DNA of 8,780 bases from Desulfobacterales bacterium (GCA_007135795.1 SLIE01000160.1:1-8780); one strand, 5' to 3'; shown: positions 1 through 6,393, numbered from the stretch's first letter. Translations and numbers: made by a program. The notes: generated from the sequence alone by a model not told the origin.

Positions 1-309
1 AAACAAATTCGATACTATAAATAGGAGGGGGTGTCAATGAGAATTGATCGTTTATAATAAACTCATTTAAGTGGGTTGTGCGTAATTTTGGAAACGCCGT
101 GATCACTGGTTCCGGTAATTTGGTGTCCTCTTTCTCTTCTGTGCTCTCTGTGGTTATTCAGATTTCTACTTTTTTTCAGATAGTGCATTTAGAATGAGTA
201 TGTTTATGTTTGTACGAAAAGCAGGATTTTTGTGCGGGCGCAGCGCAGAAGGAACTCTAAAAATCGAAGGGGGGTATGTCGATTTTTTGATTGTGGTTCC
301 CGGTTAATA
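1..309. other. Gene-free flank downstream of apbE
   Basis: No convincing gene is visible on either strand. The only start with a good Shine-Dalgarno (AGGAGG at 23-28, ATG at 37) opens a six-codon frame that ends at a double stop (55-60), so it is at best a leader peptide or the remnant of a lost gene. The rest is AT-rich, apart from a small hairpin at 259-287 listed separately. The minus-strand gene apbE ends at 310, so this stretch is its 3' flank. Confidence 0.5.
259..287 (-). terminator. Possible Rho-independent terminator after apbE
   Basis: A perfect 9-bp inverted repeat, AAAAATCGA (259-267) and TCGATTTTT (279-287), encloses an 11-base G-rich loop. It begins 22 bases beyond the apbE stop. 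Because the stem is A on one side and T on the other, a run of T follows the GC core on either strand, so it could work bidirectionally. The stem has few GC pairs and would be weak. A chance hairpin is a real alternative. Confidence 0.35.
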
Positions 310-1500
310 TCATGGCAGGGATTTATAATAGGGTTGGAACCCCTCGGTCATGAGTGCTTCGATCTCTCCGCCCCTGGATCGATACAGAATAAGTGCCTCG
401 ATCCCCATTGTTTCGGCAAACGCAAGCCCTTTATCCTTGCCGAGAACAATGATTGCCGTGGCCGCACCATCGAGAAGCGCGCTCGATCCTTTTTGTGAGG
501 CACACAGGGTCGTCACCCCCAGTATTCGTTCAGAAACCGGTCTGCCGGTTTTCGGGCTGAAAATGTGATAAAATTCCTGCCCGGAGATGATCAGTGGTTG
601 ACGGTAATTGCCGCTGGTGGAGATATTGAGGTTTATGTCGGATGAAACAATTCCCCACAAGGCGTTCATGTTTTCCGGGTGCTGTATGCCGATGCGCCAC
701 GGTGCGTCATTGTTTTTGCCAAACGTCCTTATTTCTCCGGCGAGTGAGACCATTGCGTTTTCAATGCCATGCGCCTGAACCAGGTTTACCACTTTATCCA
801 CTGCGTACCCTTTGGCGATGCCTCCGAAATCGAAGCGGATGTTTTTGCTTTCCAGTTTAACTTCGTGCCTGTCTGCTGCCCGTTCAACCTTTTCCAGACC
901 CGTGTGTGCCATTATTCGGCGTATTTCCATGTTCGAGGGGATCTGTTGGGTTTTAACCGCGTCATTCCATAATTGCTTTATCTGCAGCATGGTTGGATCA
1001 AATGCGCCGTCACTGGCGTCCCACAGTTTTTCCGAAAGCTGAAGAACATTGTAGATCTCTTTTGATACGGGAATCGGCCCCCGGGTATTTTGGCTGTTCA
1101 GGCGTCCGGTTTCGGAGTTTGGGTCGAATGGATTGAAAATGTTCCCGATTCTGTCAAATTCGTCCCAGATTTTTCGGGCAAGTATTTCAGGGTCGATGCG
1201 GGGTTGATCGTTTCCCGGAGCTTCTGGCAGGTGGAAGATAATCCTTGCGGGAATACCAAAGTAGATGGCATCTGACGTTTCATACCATTCGGGGCGTAAT
1301 TGCTTCAGCTGGAATGTCCGGGGTTGGTTCACGGTCTCCCGGGGTGCTTCAGGCCCCGGAGAGGACGGTCTCAGTGCAAAAATGCCCCCGGAAATCAGCA
1401 GCACGAATAAAATCAATGTGACCAGTCGAGGAACGATCGGGAAACGGCGTTTTTTTTCTGGTTCAAAAGGAGTGTGGGGATGTTGTTTAAATTGATTCAT
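310..1500 (-). CDS. apbE: ApbE-family FAD:protein FMN transferase, membrane-anchored
   Basis: This 396-residue protein would transfer FMN from FAD onto a Thr/Ser of target flavoproteins, a Mg-dependent reaction that in relatives matures Rnf/Nqr-type complexes and flavocytochromes outside the membrane. A basic cluster (KKRR, 16-19) precedes one hydrophobic segment (about 25-43) and there is no lipobox Cys, so it is probably an N-terminal anchor with the catalytic domain outside. Family blocks appear in order: FDPNSETGRLN (125-135), DGAFDPT (164-170), FDFGGIAKGYAVDK (223-236), SLAGEIRTFG (252-261), STSGNYR (294-300), YHIFSPKTGRPVS (311-323) and LLDGAATAIIVLG (342-354), the last carrying the Asp expected to bind metal. 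One oddity is HIFSP, where the family usually has HI-x-D/N-P. The ATG at 1500 is the only conventional start after the upstream in-frame stop, yet no Shine-Dalgarno precedes it. Its substrate is not in view: no rnf or nqr gene is nearby. Confidence 0.93.
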   Translation of the reverse strand: MNQFKQHPHTPFEPEKKRRFPIVPRLVTLILFVLLISGGIFALRPSSPGPEAPRETVNQPRTFQLKQLRPEWYETSDAIYFGIPARIIFHLPEAPGNDQPRIDPEILARKIWDEFDRIGNIFNPFDPNSETGRLNSQNTRGPIPVSKEIYNVLQLSEKLWDASDGAFDPTMLQIKQLWNDAVKTQQIPSNMEIRRIMAHTGLEKVERAADRHEVKLESKNIRFDFGGIAKGYAVDKVVNLVQAHGIENAMVSLAGEIRTFGKNNDAPWRIGIQHPENMNALWGIVSSDINLNISTSGNYRQPLIISGQEFYHIFSPKTGRPVSERILGVTTLCASQKGSSALLDGAATAIIVLGKDKGLAFAETMGIEALILYRSRGGEIEALMTEGFQPYYKSLP

Positions 1501-1501
1501 T

Positions 1502-1521
1502 GGGTCGGGTCGGATCGGATT
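1502..1521. repeat. Four-unit pentamer array upstream of apbE
   Basis: Four tandem 5-base units, GGGTC, GGGTC, GGATC and GGATT, lie immediately upstream of the apbE start codon, in the place where its ribosome binding site should be. On the apbE strand this reads as a C-rich tract with no AGGAG-like element. It is either a small slippage-prone array or chance low complexity. Confidence 0.5.
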
Positions 1522-1559
1522 GAGGGATTTTAAAAAATATTGCCTTTGATCGTGGCTTG

Positions 1560-1588
1560 ATTATTGAAGTTTACGTGATGATTGTCAA
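1560..1588 (-). promoter_or_regulatory. Sigma70-like promoter for apbE
   Basis: On the minus strand a perfect -35 box TTGACA (1588-1583) is followed after 17 bases by AATAAT (1565-1560), five of six matches to the -10 consensus. Transcription would begin near 1553 and give a leader of about 50 bases. This suggests apbE is a unit separate from metK upstream of it. Confidence 0.6.
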
Positions 1589-1671
1589 CTGTTTTGGGTT
1601 TAATGCGGCTATGGTGCAGGCGTAGTGTATGGATTGCCCGGCAAATAGCGGGCTTCGCCCGGCCTAAAAGG

Positions 1672-1833
1672 CATGCCAGGCAGGAGCCTGGCGCTCCCAG
1701 GGGGGCGCTGTGCGGGGTTTTGAATTCTTGTATTTTCCTGGTTTTAAGGGAGATGTTTCAGACGGTTATCCAATAGCCGGCGCAACGTTTGTCCCCCGCT
1801 CAAGCTTGGGAGCGCCAGGCTCCCGCCTGGCAT
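1672..1833. repeat. Inverted GC-rich repeat with self-complementary arms
   Basis: The arm at 1672-1699 is the reverse complement of 1807-1834 over 27 bases with one internal mismatch. Each arm is itself a hairpin: GCCAGGC (1675-1681) pairs with GCCTGGC (1686-1692) across a 4-base loop, and the second arm folds the same way. Shorter hairpins flank the pair: CGGGC-TTC-GCCCG (1649-1661) and CCGGGC-GACA-GCCCGG (1839-1854). The arrangement resembles dispersed palindromic elements of the REP or MITE type. No transposase is present and no target-site duplication is evident. Open frames across it are repeat-derived and not convincing genes. Confidence 0.7.
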
Positions 1834-1910
1834 TAGACCCGGGCGACAGCCCGGTGGAGGGGGTTGGTTTTTTGAAGGAATTTTTGCCGGCGCTCCCGGG
1901 GGGAGGCTGT
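1690..1910. repeat. Direct repeat pair overlapping the GC-rich element
   Basis: A 22-base block at 1690-1711 recurs in the same orientation at 1889-1910, matching at 19 of 22 positions, both beginning GGCGCTCCC and ending CTGT. The first copy overlaps the left arm of the inverted repeat, and the second lies just beyond the CCGGGC/GCCCGG hairpin. The pair brackets the element and may mark its ends or a second partial copy of a family of repeats. Confidence 0.55.
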
Positions 1911-1923
1911 AGGGTGGATGAAG

Positions 1924-1971
1924 AGCCTGTACAGGGGAATTCTGGTTTTCCTGCGTTCCCGTGTACAGGCT
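1924..1971. repeat. Long hairpin downstream of metK
   Basis: Arms 1924-1939 (AGCCTGTACAGGGGAA) and 1956-1971 (TTCCCGTGTACAGGCT) are complementary at 15 of 16 positions around a 16-base loop. It lies about 50 bases after the metK stop on the minus strand. No T-run follows the stem in that direction, so it is not a standard Rho-independent terminator. It could instead protect the 3' end of the transcript or be another palindromic repeat. Confidence 0.6.
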
Positions 1972-2003
1972 GTTTTCAGGCGAACAGTACTACGTGTAGC
2001 AAT

Positions 2004-2039
2004 TTATAGTCCGGATTTTGCTTATAGTCCGGCTTTTGC
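2004..2039. repeat. 18-bp tandem duplication covering the metK stop
   Basis: Two adjacent 18-base units, 2004-2021 and 2022-2039, differ at one base. On the minus strand the upstream unit encodes the last five residues and stop of MetK (Ala-Lys-Ala-Gly-Leu-stop). The second unit repeats this in frame as Ala-Lys-Ser-Gly-Leu-stop, so loss of the first stop would simply extend the protein by six residues. Confidence 0.8.
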
Positions 2040-3191
2040 CCGGATCTCGTCAATCCTGTTGGTTTTCTCCCACGTGAAATCCGGCTCGTTTCTGCCGAAA
2101 TGGCCGTATGCTGCGGTGGCCTTGTAAATCGGACGCCTCAGTTCCAGGTATTCAATGAGGCCGGCCGGTCTCAGATCAAAAACATCCCTTACAATCTCCA
2201 CGGCTTTTTCTTCGCTGATGTTACCGGTGTTTTGAAAGTTCACCAGTACGGAGACGGGTTCGGCAACACCAATAGCATATGCGACCTGGACTTCACATTT
2301 TTTGGAAAGACCTGCGGCAACCAGGTTTTTGGCAATGTGGCGGCCCATGTAGGATGCGCTTCGATCCACTTTCGAGGGATCCTTTCCGGAGAAACATCCG
2401 CCGCCATGCCGCCCCTGTCCGCCGTAGGTGTCGACGATAATCTTGCGCCCGGTCAGCCCGCAATCCCCCATGGGGCCGCCGACAACGAACTTCCCGGTGG
2501 GGTTGATGAAATACTTGGTCGTATCGGCAATCATTTCCTTTGGGAGAACTTTTTTGATGATCTCCTCGATAACGGCTTCCTTGAGGTCGTCGTAGGAAAC
2601 ATCCGGGTTGTGCTGGGTCGAGATCACCACCGTGTCGATCCGTTTCGGTTCGCCATTCACATACTCAATACTGACCTGTGATTTGCCGTCCGGTCGGAGA
2701 AAATTCAACTGGCCGCTCTTCCTGACATCGGCAAGCCGTTTCGTCAGCCGGTGGGCATAGGAAATCGGCATGGGCATGAGCTCCGGGGTTTCGTCGCATG
2801 CATACCCGAACATCAGGCCCTGATCGCCGGCACCCTGTTCCTTGTACATTCCTTTGTCATGGTCTACGCCCTGGGCAATATCCGGTGATTGCTTGTCCAG
2901 GCAGGACAAGACAGAGCAGGTTTCGTAATCAAAACCCATATCCGATGACGTATACCCGATCTCCTTGATCGCCTGCCGCACAACATCGGTGTAATCGACC
3001 GTGGCCGTCGTGGTAATTTCGCCGGCAATAAAGGCAAGCCCCGTGGTCACAAGGGTTTCGCAGGCCACGCGGCATCGGTCGTCCTGGGCCATGATGGCGT
3101 CGAGGATGGAATCAGATATTTTGTCCGCCACCTTGTCCGGATGACCTTCGGTCACGGATTCGGATGTGAAAAGATAATTTTTTAATGTCAT
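2022..3191 (-). CDS. metK: S-adenosylmethionine synthetase
   Basis: MetK makes S-adenosylmethionine from methionine and ATP in the cytoplasm, releasing phosphate and pyrophosphate. The 389 residues match the usual length of about 385-395. Visible landmarks are SVTEGHPDK (12-20) with the catalytic His and metal-binding Asp, the signature [12 protein letters not shown] (120-131), [12 protein letters not shown] (166-177) and the glycine-rich loop GGGCFSGKD (263-271), where Cys replaces the commoner Ala. The start is set by a GGAG six bases upstream of the ATG at 3191. It follows panC by 161 bases on the same strand, so it may be co-transcribed with DUF1015 and panC. It is the source of SAM for the methyltransferase across the divergent region, if the two are physiologically linked. 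The 3' end carries the tandem duplication described separately. Confidence 0.97.
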   Translation of the reverse strand: MTLKNYLFTSESVTEGHPDKVADKISDSILDAIMAQDDRCRVACETLVTTGLAFIAGEITTTATVDYTDVVRQAIKEIGYTSSDMGFDYETCSVLSCLDKQSPDIAQGVDHDKGMYKEQGAGDQGLMFGYACDETPELMPMPISYAHRLTKRLADVRKSGQLNFLRPDGKSQVSIEYVNGEPKRIDTVVISTQHNPDVSYDDLKEAVIEEIIKKVLPKEMIADTTKYFINPTGKFVVGGPMGDCGLTGRKIIVDTYGGQGRHGGGCFSGKDPSKVDRSASYMGRHIAKNLVAAGLSKKCEVQVAYAIGVAEPVSVLVNFQNTGNISEEKAVEIVRDVFDLRPAGLIEYLELRRPIYKATAAYGHFGRNEPDFTWEKTNRIDEIRAKAGL

Positions 3192-3250
3192 GGGTGACTC
3201 CTTTTTTGAGGTTGTGGTTACAAATTTTGAGCAGGCTTTTAAAAGCTGTT

Positions 3251-3302
3251 GCGTTCGCCCCTGTGTGGTGCGGCAAGCTATGATCGTGACTTTTACGAAC
3301 GC
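3251..3302 (-). promoter_or_regulatory. Possible structured leader of metK
   Basis: In the metK leader, GCGTTCG (3302-3296) can pair with CGAACGC (3257-3251), closing a 38-base loop. Just downstream is a 12-base perfect palindrome, GCTTTTAAAAGC (about 3236-3247). No conserved core of the SAM-I, SAM-II, SAM-III or SAH riboswitches was recognised. No Rho-independent terminator follows, and no clear promoter was found in the panC-metK gap. The pairing may be regulatory or chance. Confidence 0.25.
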
Positions 3303-3352
3303 CTTAACTTTCTCTTGGAATTTATTTTGGCCAGGTCAGGGGACAAATCGCC

Positions 3353-4189
3353 TTATCCCGGCTCGGTCCCCGGCGGAAAGAGCAGAATATTGTCGATCAG
3401 TCGTGTCCCCCCGACCTTGACCGCCATGGCCATGACAGCCGGTTTGTCGATGGTTTGAAGATCGTTCAGGGTTTCGGGGTCACATATCCTTATATAATCA
3501 ACGTCCGTATCATTTTTACTGTTTATTGCAGTTTCACATGTTTTGATAATTTCTCCTGCATCTGTTTCTCCTCGCGAAACGCGTGCGCGCGCTTTTGTCA
3601 GGCACTCGTACAGCACAAGTGCAGATTTTCGGTCATTCTGCGATAGAAACTTGTTTCTGGAACTCATGGCAAGACCATCCGATTCTCGCACCGTGGGTAA
3701 ACCCGTTATCCGGATGTCGAAATTCAGGTCTTTTGTCATTTTGCGGATGACAGCCAACTGCTGGAAATCTTTTTCCCCGAATATCGCCACCTGTGGTTTG
3801 ACGATATTGAAAAGTTTGGCCACGATCGTCATGACACCCCGAAAATGTCCCGGTCTTGAAAGCCCGCAAAGATGATCCGGCAAATTCTCCTGGATAATAT
3901 AGGTTTCAAACCCTTCCGGGTACAGGTCTTGTGCGGTCGGTAAAAATAGAATATCGACGCCTGCATTTTCGGCAAGGGACATATCCCTTTCGGGATTCCG
4001 GGGGTATACGGATAAATCCTCATTCGGTCCAAATTGGGCGGGGTTCACAAAGATACTTGCCACCAGGCAGTCGGCAACCTTTCGGCCGTGTTTCATCAGG
4101 GAAAGGTGCCCTTCATGAAGGTATCCCATGGTTGGTACAAATGCGATTGTCTTTCCGGGTCGCCGGATTTGTTCCGCCCGTTGCTGCAT
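3353..4189 (-). CDS. panC: Pantothenate synthetase
   Basis: PanC condenses pantoate and beta-alanine with ATP, through a pantoyl-adenylate, to make pantothenate for coenzyme A. From the first ATG (4189) it is 278 residues. Motifs counted from there are PTMGYLHEGH (19-28) with the HxGH nucleotide-binding motif, FVNPAQFGPNEDLSVYPR (47-64), the GHFRGV segment (114-119), FGEKDFQQL (137-145) and the MSSRN motif (175-179) corresponding to KMSKS. The C-terminal domain is complete. The true start is probably upstream: the frame stays open for 15 codons beyond the ATG, and the extra residues read Ile-Glu-Thr-Ile, as family N termini do. An AGGAG sits eight bases before an ATC at 4216, whereas nothing precedes the ATG. 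Starting at 4216 gives 287 residues, close to the 283 of E. coli PanC. No panB or panD is in view. Confidence 0.96.
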   Translation of the reverse strand: MQQRAEQIRRPGKTIAFVPTMGYLHEGHLSLMKHGRKVADCLVASIFVNPAQFGPNEDLSVYPRNPERDMSLAENAGVDILFLPTAQDLYPEGFETYIIQENLPDHLCGLSRPGHFRGVMTIVAKLFNIVKPQVAIFGEKDFQQLAVIRKMTKDLNFDIRITGLPTVRESDGLAMSSRNKFLSQNDRKSALVLYECLTKARARVSRGETDAGEIIKTCETAINSKNDTDVDYIRICDPETLNDLQTIDKPAVMAMAVKVGGTRLIDNILLFPPGTEPG

Positions 4190-4224
4190 TTCGGTGATGT
4201 ATGCAATTGTTTCGATAGTTGTTG

Positions 4225-4229
4225 CTCCT
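4225..4229 (-). promoter_or_regulatory. Ribosome binding site implying a non-ATG panC start
   Basis: AGGAG on the minus strand (4229-4225) is followed after eight bases by ATC (4216-4214), in frame with panC. An in-frame TGA lies at 4237-4235, and no ATG, GTG or TTG occurs between it and the ATG at 4189, which is 35 bases from this site. The site therefore points to AUC initiation, or to a sequence error or mutation of the original start codon. Confidence 0.5.
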
Positions 4230-4383
4230 GGATGTCATTGTCCTTGTTTTGCCCGTAATACCTAACAATATACGCTGTGCGGTGTTGCGTAAACACCATT
4301 GCCGCTTTGCAACATATGCACATATGATGAAAAGCGGATTTGATGATGTTGAAAAAAGTCCCAATTACTGCGTTGCAGCATTT

Positions 4384-4421
4384 TGGACCCACTGTGGGGA
4401 TTTTGTCCGTGAGTGGGTCCA
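4384..4421. repeat. Hairpin in the DUF1015-panC gap
   Basis: TGGACCCACT (4384-4393) and AGTGGGTCCA (4412-4421) form a perfect 10-bp stem around an 18-base loop. The element lies in the 286-base gap between DUF1015 and panC. On the minus strand no T-run directly follows the stem, so termination is not evident. A nearby CTGC-GTT-GCAG mini-palindrome (about 4368-4378) and two CATATG sites (4313-4318, 4321-4326) make the gap palindrome-rich. A weak TTTACG/TATATT promoter-like pair with a 15-base spacer (4293-4267, minus) was the best panC promoter candidate. Confidence 0.5.
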
Positions 4422-4502
4422 CGCCACTATGCCTTGTATATGGAACTTCTAAACGTAAACGTCGTCATCGATGAAGGTGCTGTATGACAAATGCCGTTTA
4501 CA

Positions 4503-5831
4503 TTATCTGTCCAGGCGGTTCATTACCTGGCCCGTAATCACCTTCGGGTAATAGAAAGTGGTTTTGCGGGGCATGGTATAGCCGGCTTCCGCGATGCGGC
4601 AGACCTGGTCATTGCTGGGCGGATTGAGTATAAAGGCGATGTCGGTCTTCCCTTGCCGCACCGCTTCCACCGCATCGGTATACTGGCTTGTATATTGAAT
4701 AAGCGACTCGTTATCCAGGCTTTCTTTGTTAAATCCCATAAGCTTGATCAGTACGAGATTGGTCAGTACCGTCACGTCGAGTTCGAGTAAGGGCTTTGCG
4801 ATTTCATTTCCTAAAAGGGTTTCCATTACATCGGTTTTAAGTCTCAGCAAATAATAAGCGGGTTCGTTTTGCATGACAAGACCAATGACGTGATTTTCCC
4901 GACTGGCGTCCATTTTGTCGGAAAGTTCCTTTATCCCCTGCTCGGGATTTTCAGCGGAATATACTATAGTATCAATGTCGAAATATTTTTTTGCATCCTC
5001 GAGCAACTTTTTTCTTCTGTCTTCAGATATGCCGGAAAGCAGCCGATGGGTGGGGAGAATCGTCAAGCCCGGGTCTTCCACGGCACACAGGTACATCATA
5101 ATAAAGTTGGCCGGATGGTTGTCATCGAAATTAGAGACGTTATCTTTTATCCATTGTTTGTAGTTTAACGCGGTTTCATACCGATGGTGTCCGTCGGCAA
5201 TAAAAAGCGTGCGTTTTTCAAGCGATTTTTTGATTTTTTCGTGAATGCCGGAATCGGCAATTTTCCATACCCGGTGTTCATGGCCGGCATCATCCGTGAA
5301 ATGCTGGATAGGGTTTGTGCTTTCCATAACGGAACGCAAAATGTCTGAGATCTGTCCCTGGTCGGAGTAAACCGAGAAAATGTGACTGAAATTGGCATGA
5401 CATGCCTTCATCAGTTCCAGTCTTTCCGATTTGACCTTGGAAAAGGTTTCCTCGTGGGGAAGTATGACCCCGGAAGAAAAGGGTTCCAGGCGCACTGTGC
5501 CGATCAGTCCCAGCCTTGTAATCGGATTCCCGTCTATTTTAAACCGCACCGTGGTAACATAAAGAGAGGGATCCTCTTCCTGGATGAGAATTTTTTCTTC
5601 CAGCCATTTTTGAAAATAGCCGGCTGCGCGCGTGTGGGGATTGTTCTCCGGTGTATCCGAGTCCGTGGGCATGTCCTTGTCGAGCCGTATGACATTGTTG
5701 GGGTGTTTCTCGTAATACGCTTTTTGCATGGTTTCCGGAATCACGTCGTACGGCGGCGTGACCACATCCGACAGTTCCTTGATTTTTTCCGGGTTGAACC
5801 GGATGCCGCGAAAAGGTGAAATATGAGCCAT
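4503..5831 (-). CDS. DUF1015 family protein of unknown biochemical function
   Basis: The 442-residue product is a full-length member of the DUF1015 family, which has no settled activity that I can assign. Recognisable blocks are the N-terminal MAHISPFRGIRFN (1-13), VTPPYDVIP (24-32), GVILPHEETF (121-130) and the most conserved stretch IADGHHRYETALNY (211-224). The DGHHR core resembles the motif of ParB/Srx-fold enzymes, but that link is my inference. There is no signal peptide or membrane segment, so it is probably cytoplasmic. The frame extends 27 codons further upstream, but ATG 5831 is chosen because AGGA lies seven bases before it and the family begins with this MAHISPF-like sequence. As first gene after the minus-strand promoter it probably leads a transcript containing panC and metK. 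In other bacteria the family often sits near serine biosynthesis genes, none of which is seen here. Confidence 0.93.
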   Translation of the reverse strand: MAHISPFRGIRFNPEKIKELSDVVTPPYDVIPETMQKAYYEKHPNNVIRLDKDMPTDSDTPENNPHTRAAGYFQKWLEEKILIQEEDPSLYVTTVRFKIDGNPITRLGLIGTVRLEPFSSGVILPHEETFSKVKSERLELMKACHANFSHIFSVYSDQGQISDILRSVMESTNPIQHFTDDAGHEHRVWKIADSGIHEKIKKSLEKRTLFIADGHHRYETALNYKQWIKDNVSNFDDNHPANFIMMYLCAVEDPGLTILPTHRLLSGISEDRRKKLLEDAKKYFDIDTIVYSAENPEQGIKELSDKMDASRENHVIGLVMQNEPAYYLLRLKTDVMETLLGNEIAKPLLELDVTVLTNLVLIKLMGFNKESLDNESLIQYTSQYTDAVEAVRQGKTDIAFILNPPSNDQVCRIAEAGYTMPRKTTFYYPKVITGQVMNRLDR

Positions 5832-6021
5832 TTTATGTTCCTGTGTGGGATAAATTGTTAAGTATTCATGCCTGCCCAGAAGCATTTTTGCAGCATTGGG
5901 CAGCATGCGCAAGTTCTATTTTTACTAAATCTTTGTGCGTTGTTGCGGGGGGATTTGCAGTGGCGGTAATGGTTCCCCACAATATCGGTAAGTCTGTCCG
6001 CGATCGTTCGATATTTTTCGC

Positions 6022-6068
6022 TCTTAGTTTAAATAGTAGTATAAATGAATTACTACTATTCTTAGTTT
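6022..6068. repeat. Inverted repeat nested in a direct repeat, operator or leader element
   Basis: AATAGTAGTA (6032-6041) and TACTACTATT (6051-6060) are perfectly complementary around a 9-base spacer. The pair is bracketed by direct copies of TCTTAGTTT at 6022-6030 and 6060-6068. It lies about 40-65 bases into the predicted minus-strand transcript of the DUF1015 gene. It could be a dimeric repressor site or an RNA stem in the leader. No known regulator consensus is recognised. Confidence 0.55.
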
Positions 6069-6085
6069 TAAAATTGTATTTTCAC

Positions 6086-6112
6086 TGCTATATTAAGCAA
6101 CTAAATATAGCA
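6086..6112. repeat. Inverted repeat overlapping the minus-strand -10 box
   Basis: TGCTATATT (6086-6094) and AATATAGCA (6104-6112) form a perfect 9-bp dyad with a 9-base spacer. The right half contains the predicted -10 box (6104-6109), and the centre coincides with the expected transcription start near 6097. Placement over the core promoter is typical of a repressor operator. No regulator gene is in the window, so the binding protein is unknown. Confidence 0.5.
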
Positions 6113-6131
6113 CGAAATTAAATTTTGTCAA
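6104..6131 (-). promoter_or_regulatory. Sigma70-like promoter for DUF1015-panC-metK
   Basis: On the minus strand, TTGACA (6131-6126, perfect -35) is followed after 16 bases by TATATT (6109-6104, five of six -10 matches). The predicted start near 6097 leaves a leader of about 265 bases before the DUF1015 ATG at 5831, in which the nested repeat at 6022-6068 would be transcribed. Confidence 0.6.
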
Positions 6132-6193
6132 CGGTTTTTTGCTTGTATATAAGGAGTAGGCTTCTTCAAAGCCCATATGTTTTAAAAAAAGTC

Positions 6194-6222
6194 TTGACAT
6201 GATTTGGTGTTTATATTATGAT
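6194..6222 (+). promoter_or_regulatory. Sigma70-like promoter for the methyltransferase cluster
   Basis: A perfect -35 box TTGACA (6194-6199) is separated by 17 bases from TATGAT (6217-6222), five of six matches to the -10 consensus. Transcription would begin near 6229 and produce a leader of about 165 bases. The -35 box lies 62 bases from the -35 of the opposing promoter, so the two are back to back and could share regulators. A second, poorer candidate, TTGACG at 6334 and TACAAT at 6360, has a 20-base spacer. Confidence 0.6.
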
Positions 6223-6393
6223 TTCAGGTTATTATCGTAAAGCGCATTTAATTTGTCGAAAATACTGTCGTTTTACTGCATTTAAACAAGGTGTTCCGAT
6301 AGTTTGATTTTTTGTGTAAAATAGGCATTTTCTTTGACGTTAACATACCGTTTTTGTTGTACAATAACTCGGTAAAAAAGGAGGGAAAATACT

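Noticed and set aside
37..57. Short frame Met-Arg-Ile-Asp-Arg-Leu-stop behind a strong AGGAGG
   Set aside because: Only six codons and no downstream gene on that strand; kept as a note in the flank entry.
1710..2009. Plus-strand open frame of 99 codons in the metK-apbE gap
   Set aside because: It runs through the GC-rich repeats and hairpin and has no family resemblance; it is a repeat artefact.
2100..2681. Plus-strand open frame of 193 codons
   Set aside because: It lies wholly antisense to metK, which is unmistakable; it is a shadow frame.
3192..3352. Known SAM or SAH riboswitch before metK
   Set aside because: None of the conserved cores that I can recall is present; only generic pairing is seen.
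5831..5912. Longer DUF1015 start at 5912
   Set aside because: The extra 27 residues do not resemble the family, and the ribosome binding site fits ATG 5831.
5816..6121. Plus-strand open frame of 101 codons across the divergent region
   Set aside because: It overlaps the DUF1015 start, crosses a promoter and both inverted repeats, and has no recognisable domain.
6125..6153. Plus-strand TTGTCA-17-TATAAG promoter-like pair
   Set aside because: It overlaps the better minus-strand -35 box and matches consensus less well than the plus-strand promoter at 6194-6222.
6229..6393. Glycine or cobalamin riboswitch in the methyltransferase leader
   Set aside because: The leader is AT-rich, with no conserved box and no stable multi-stem fold visible by eye.
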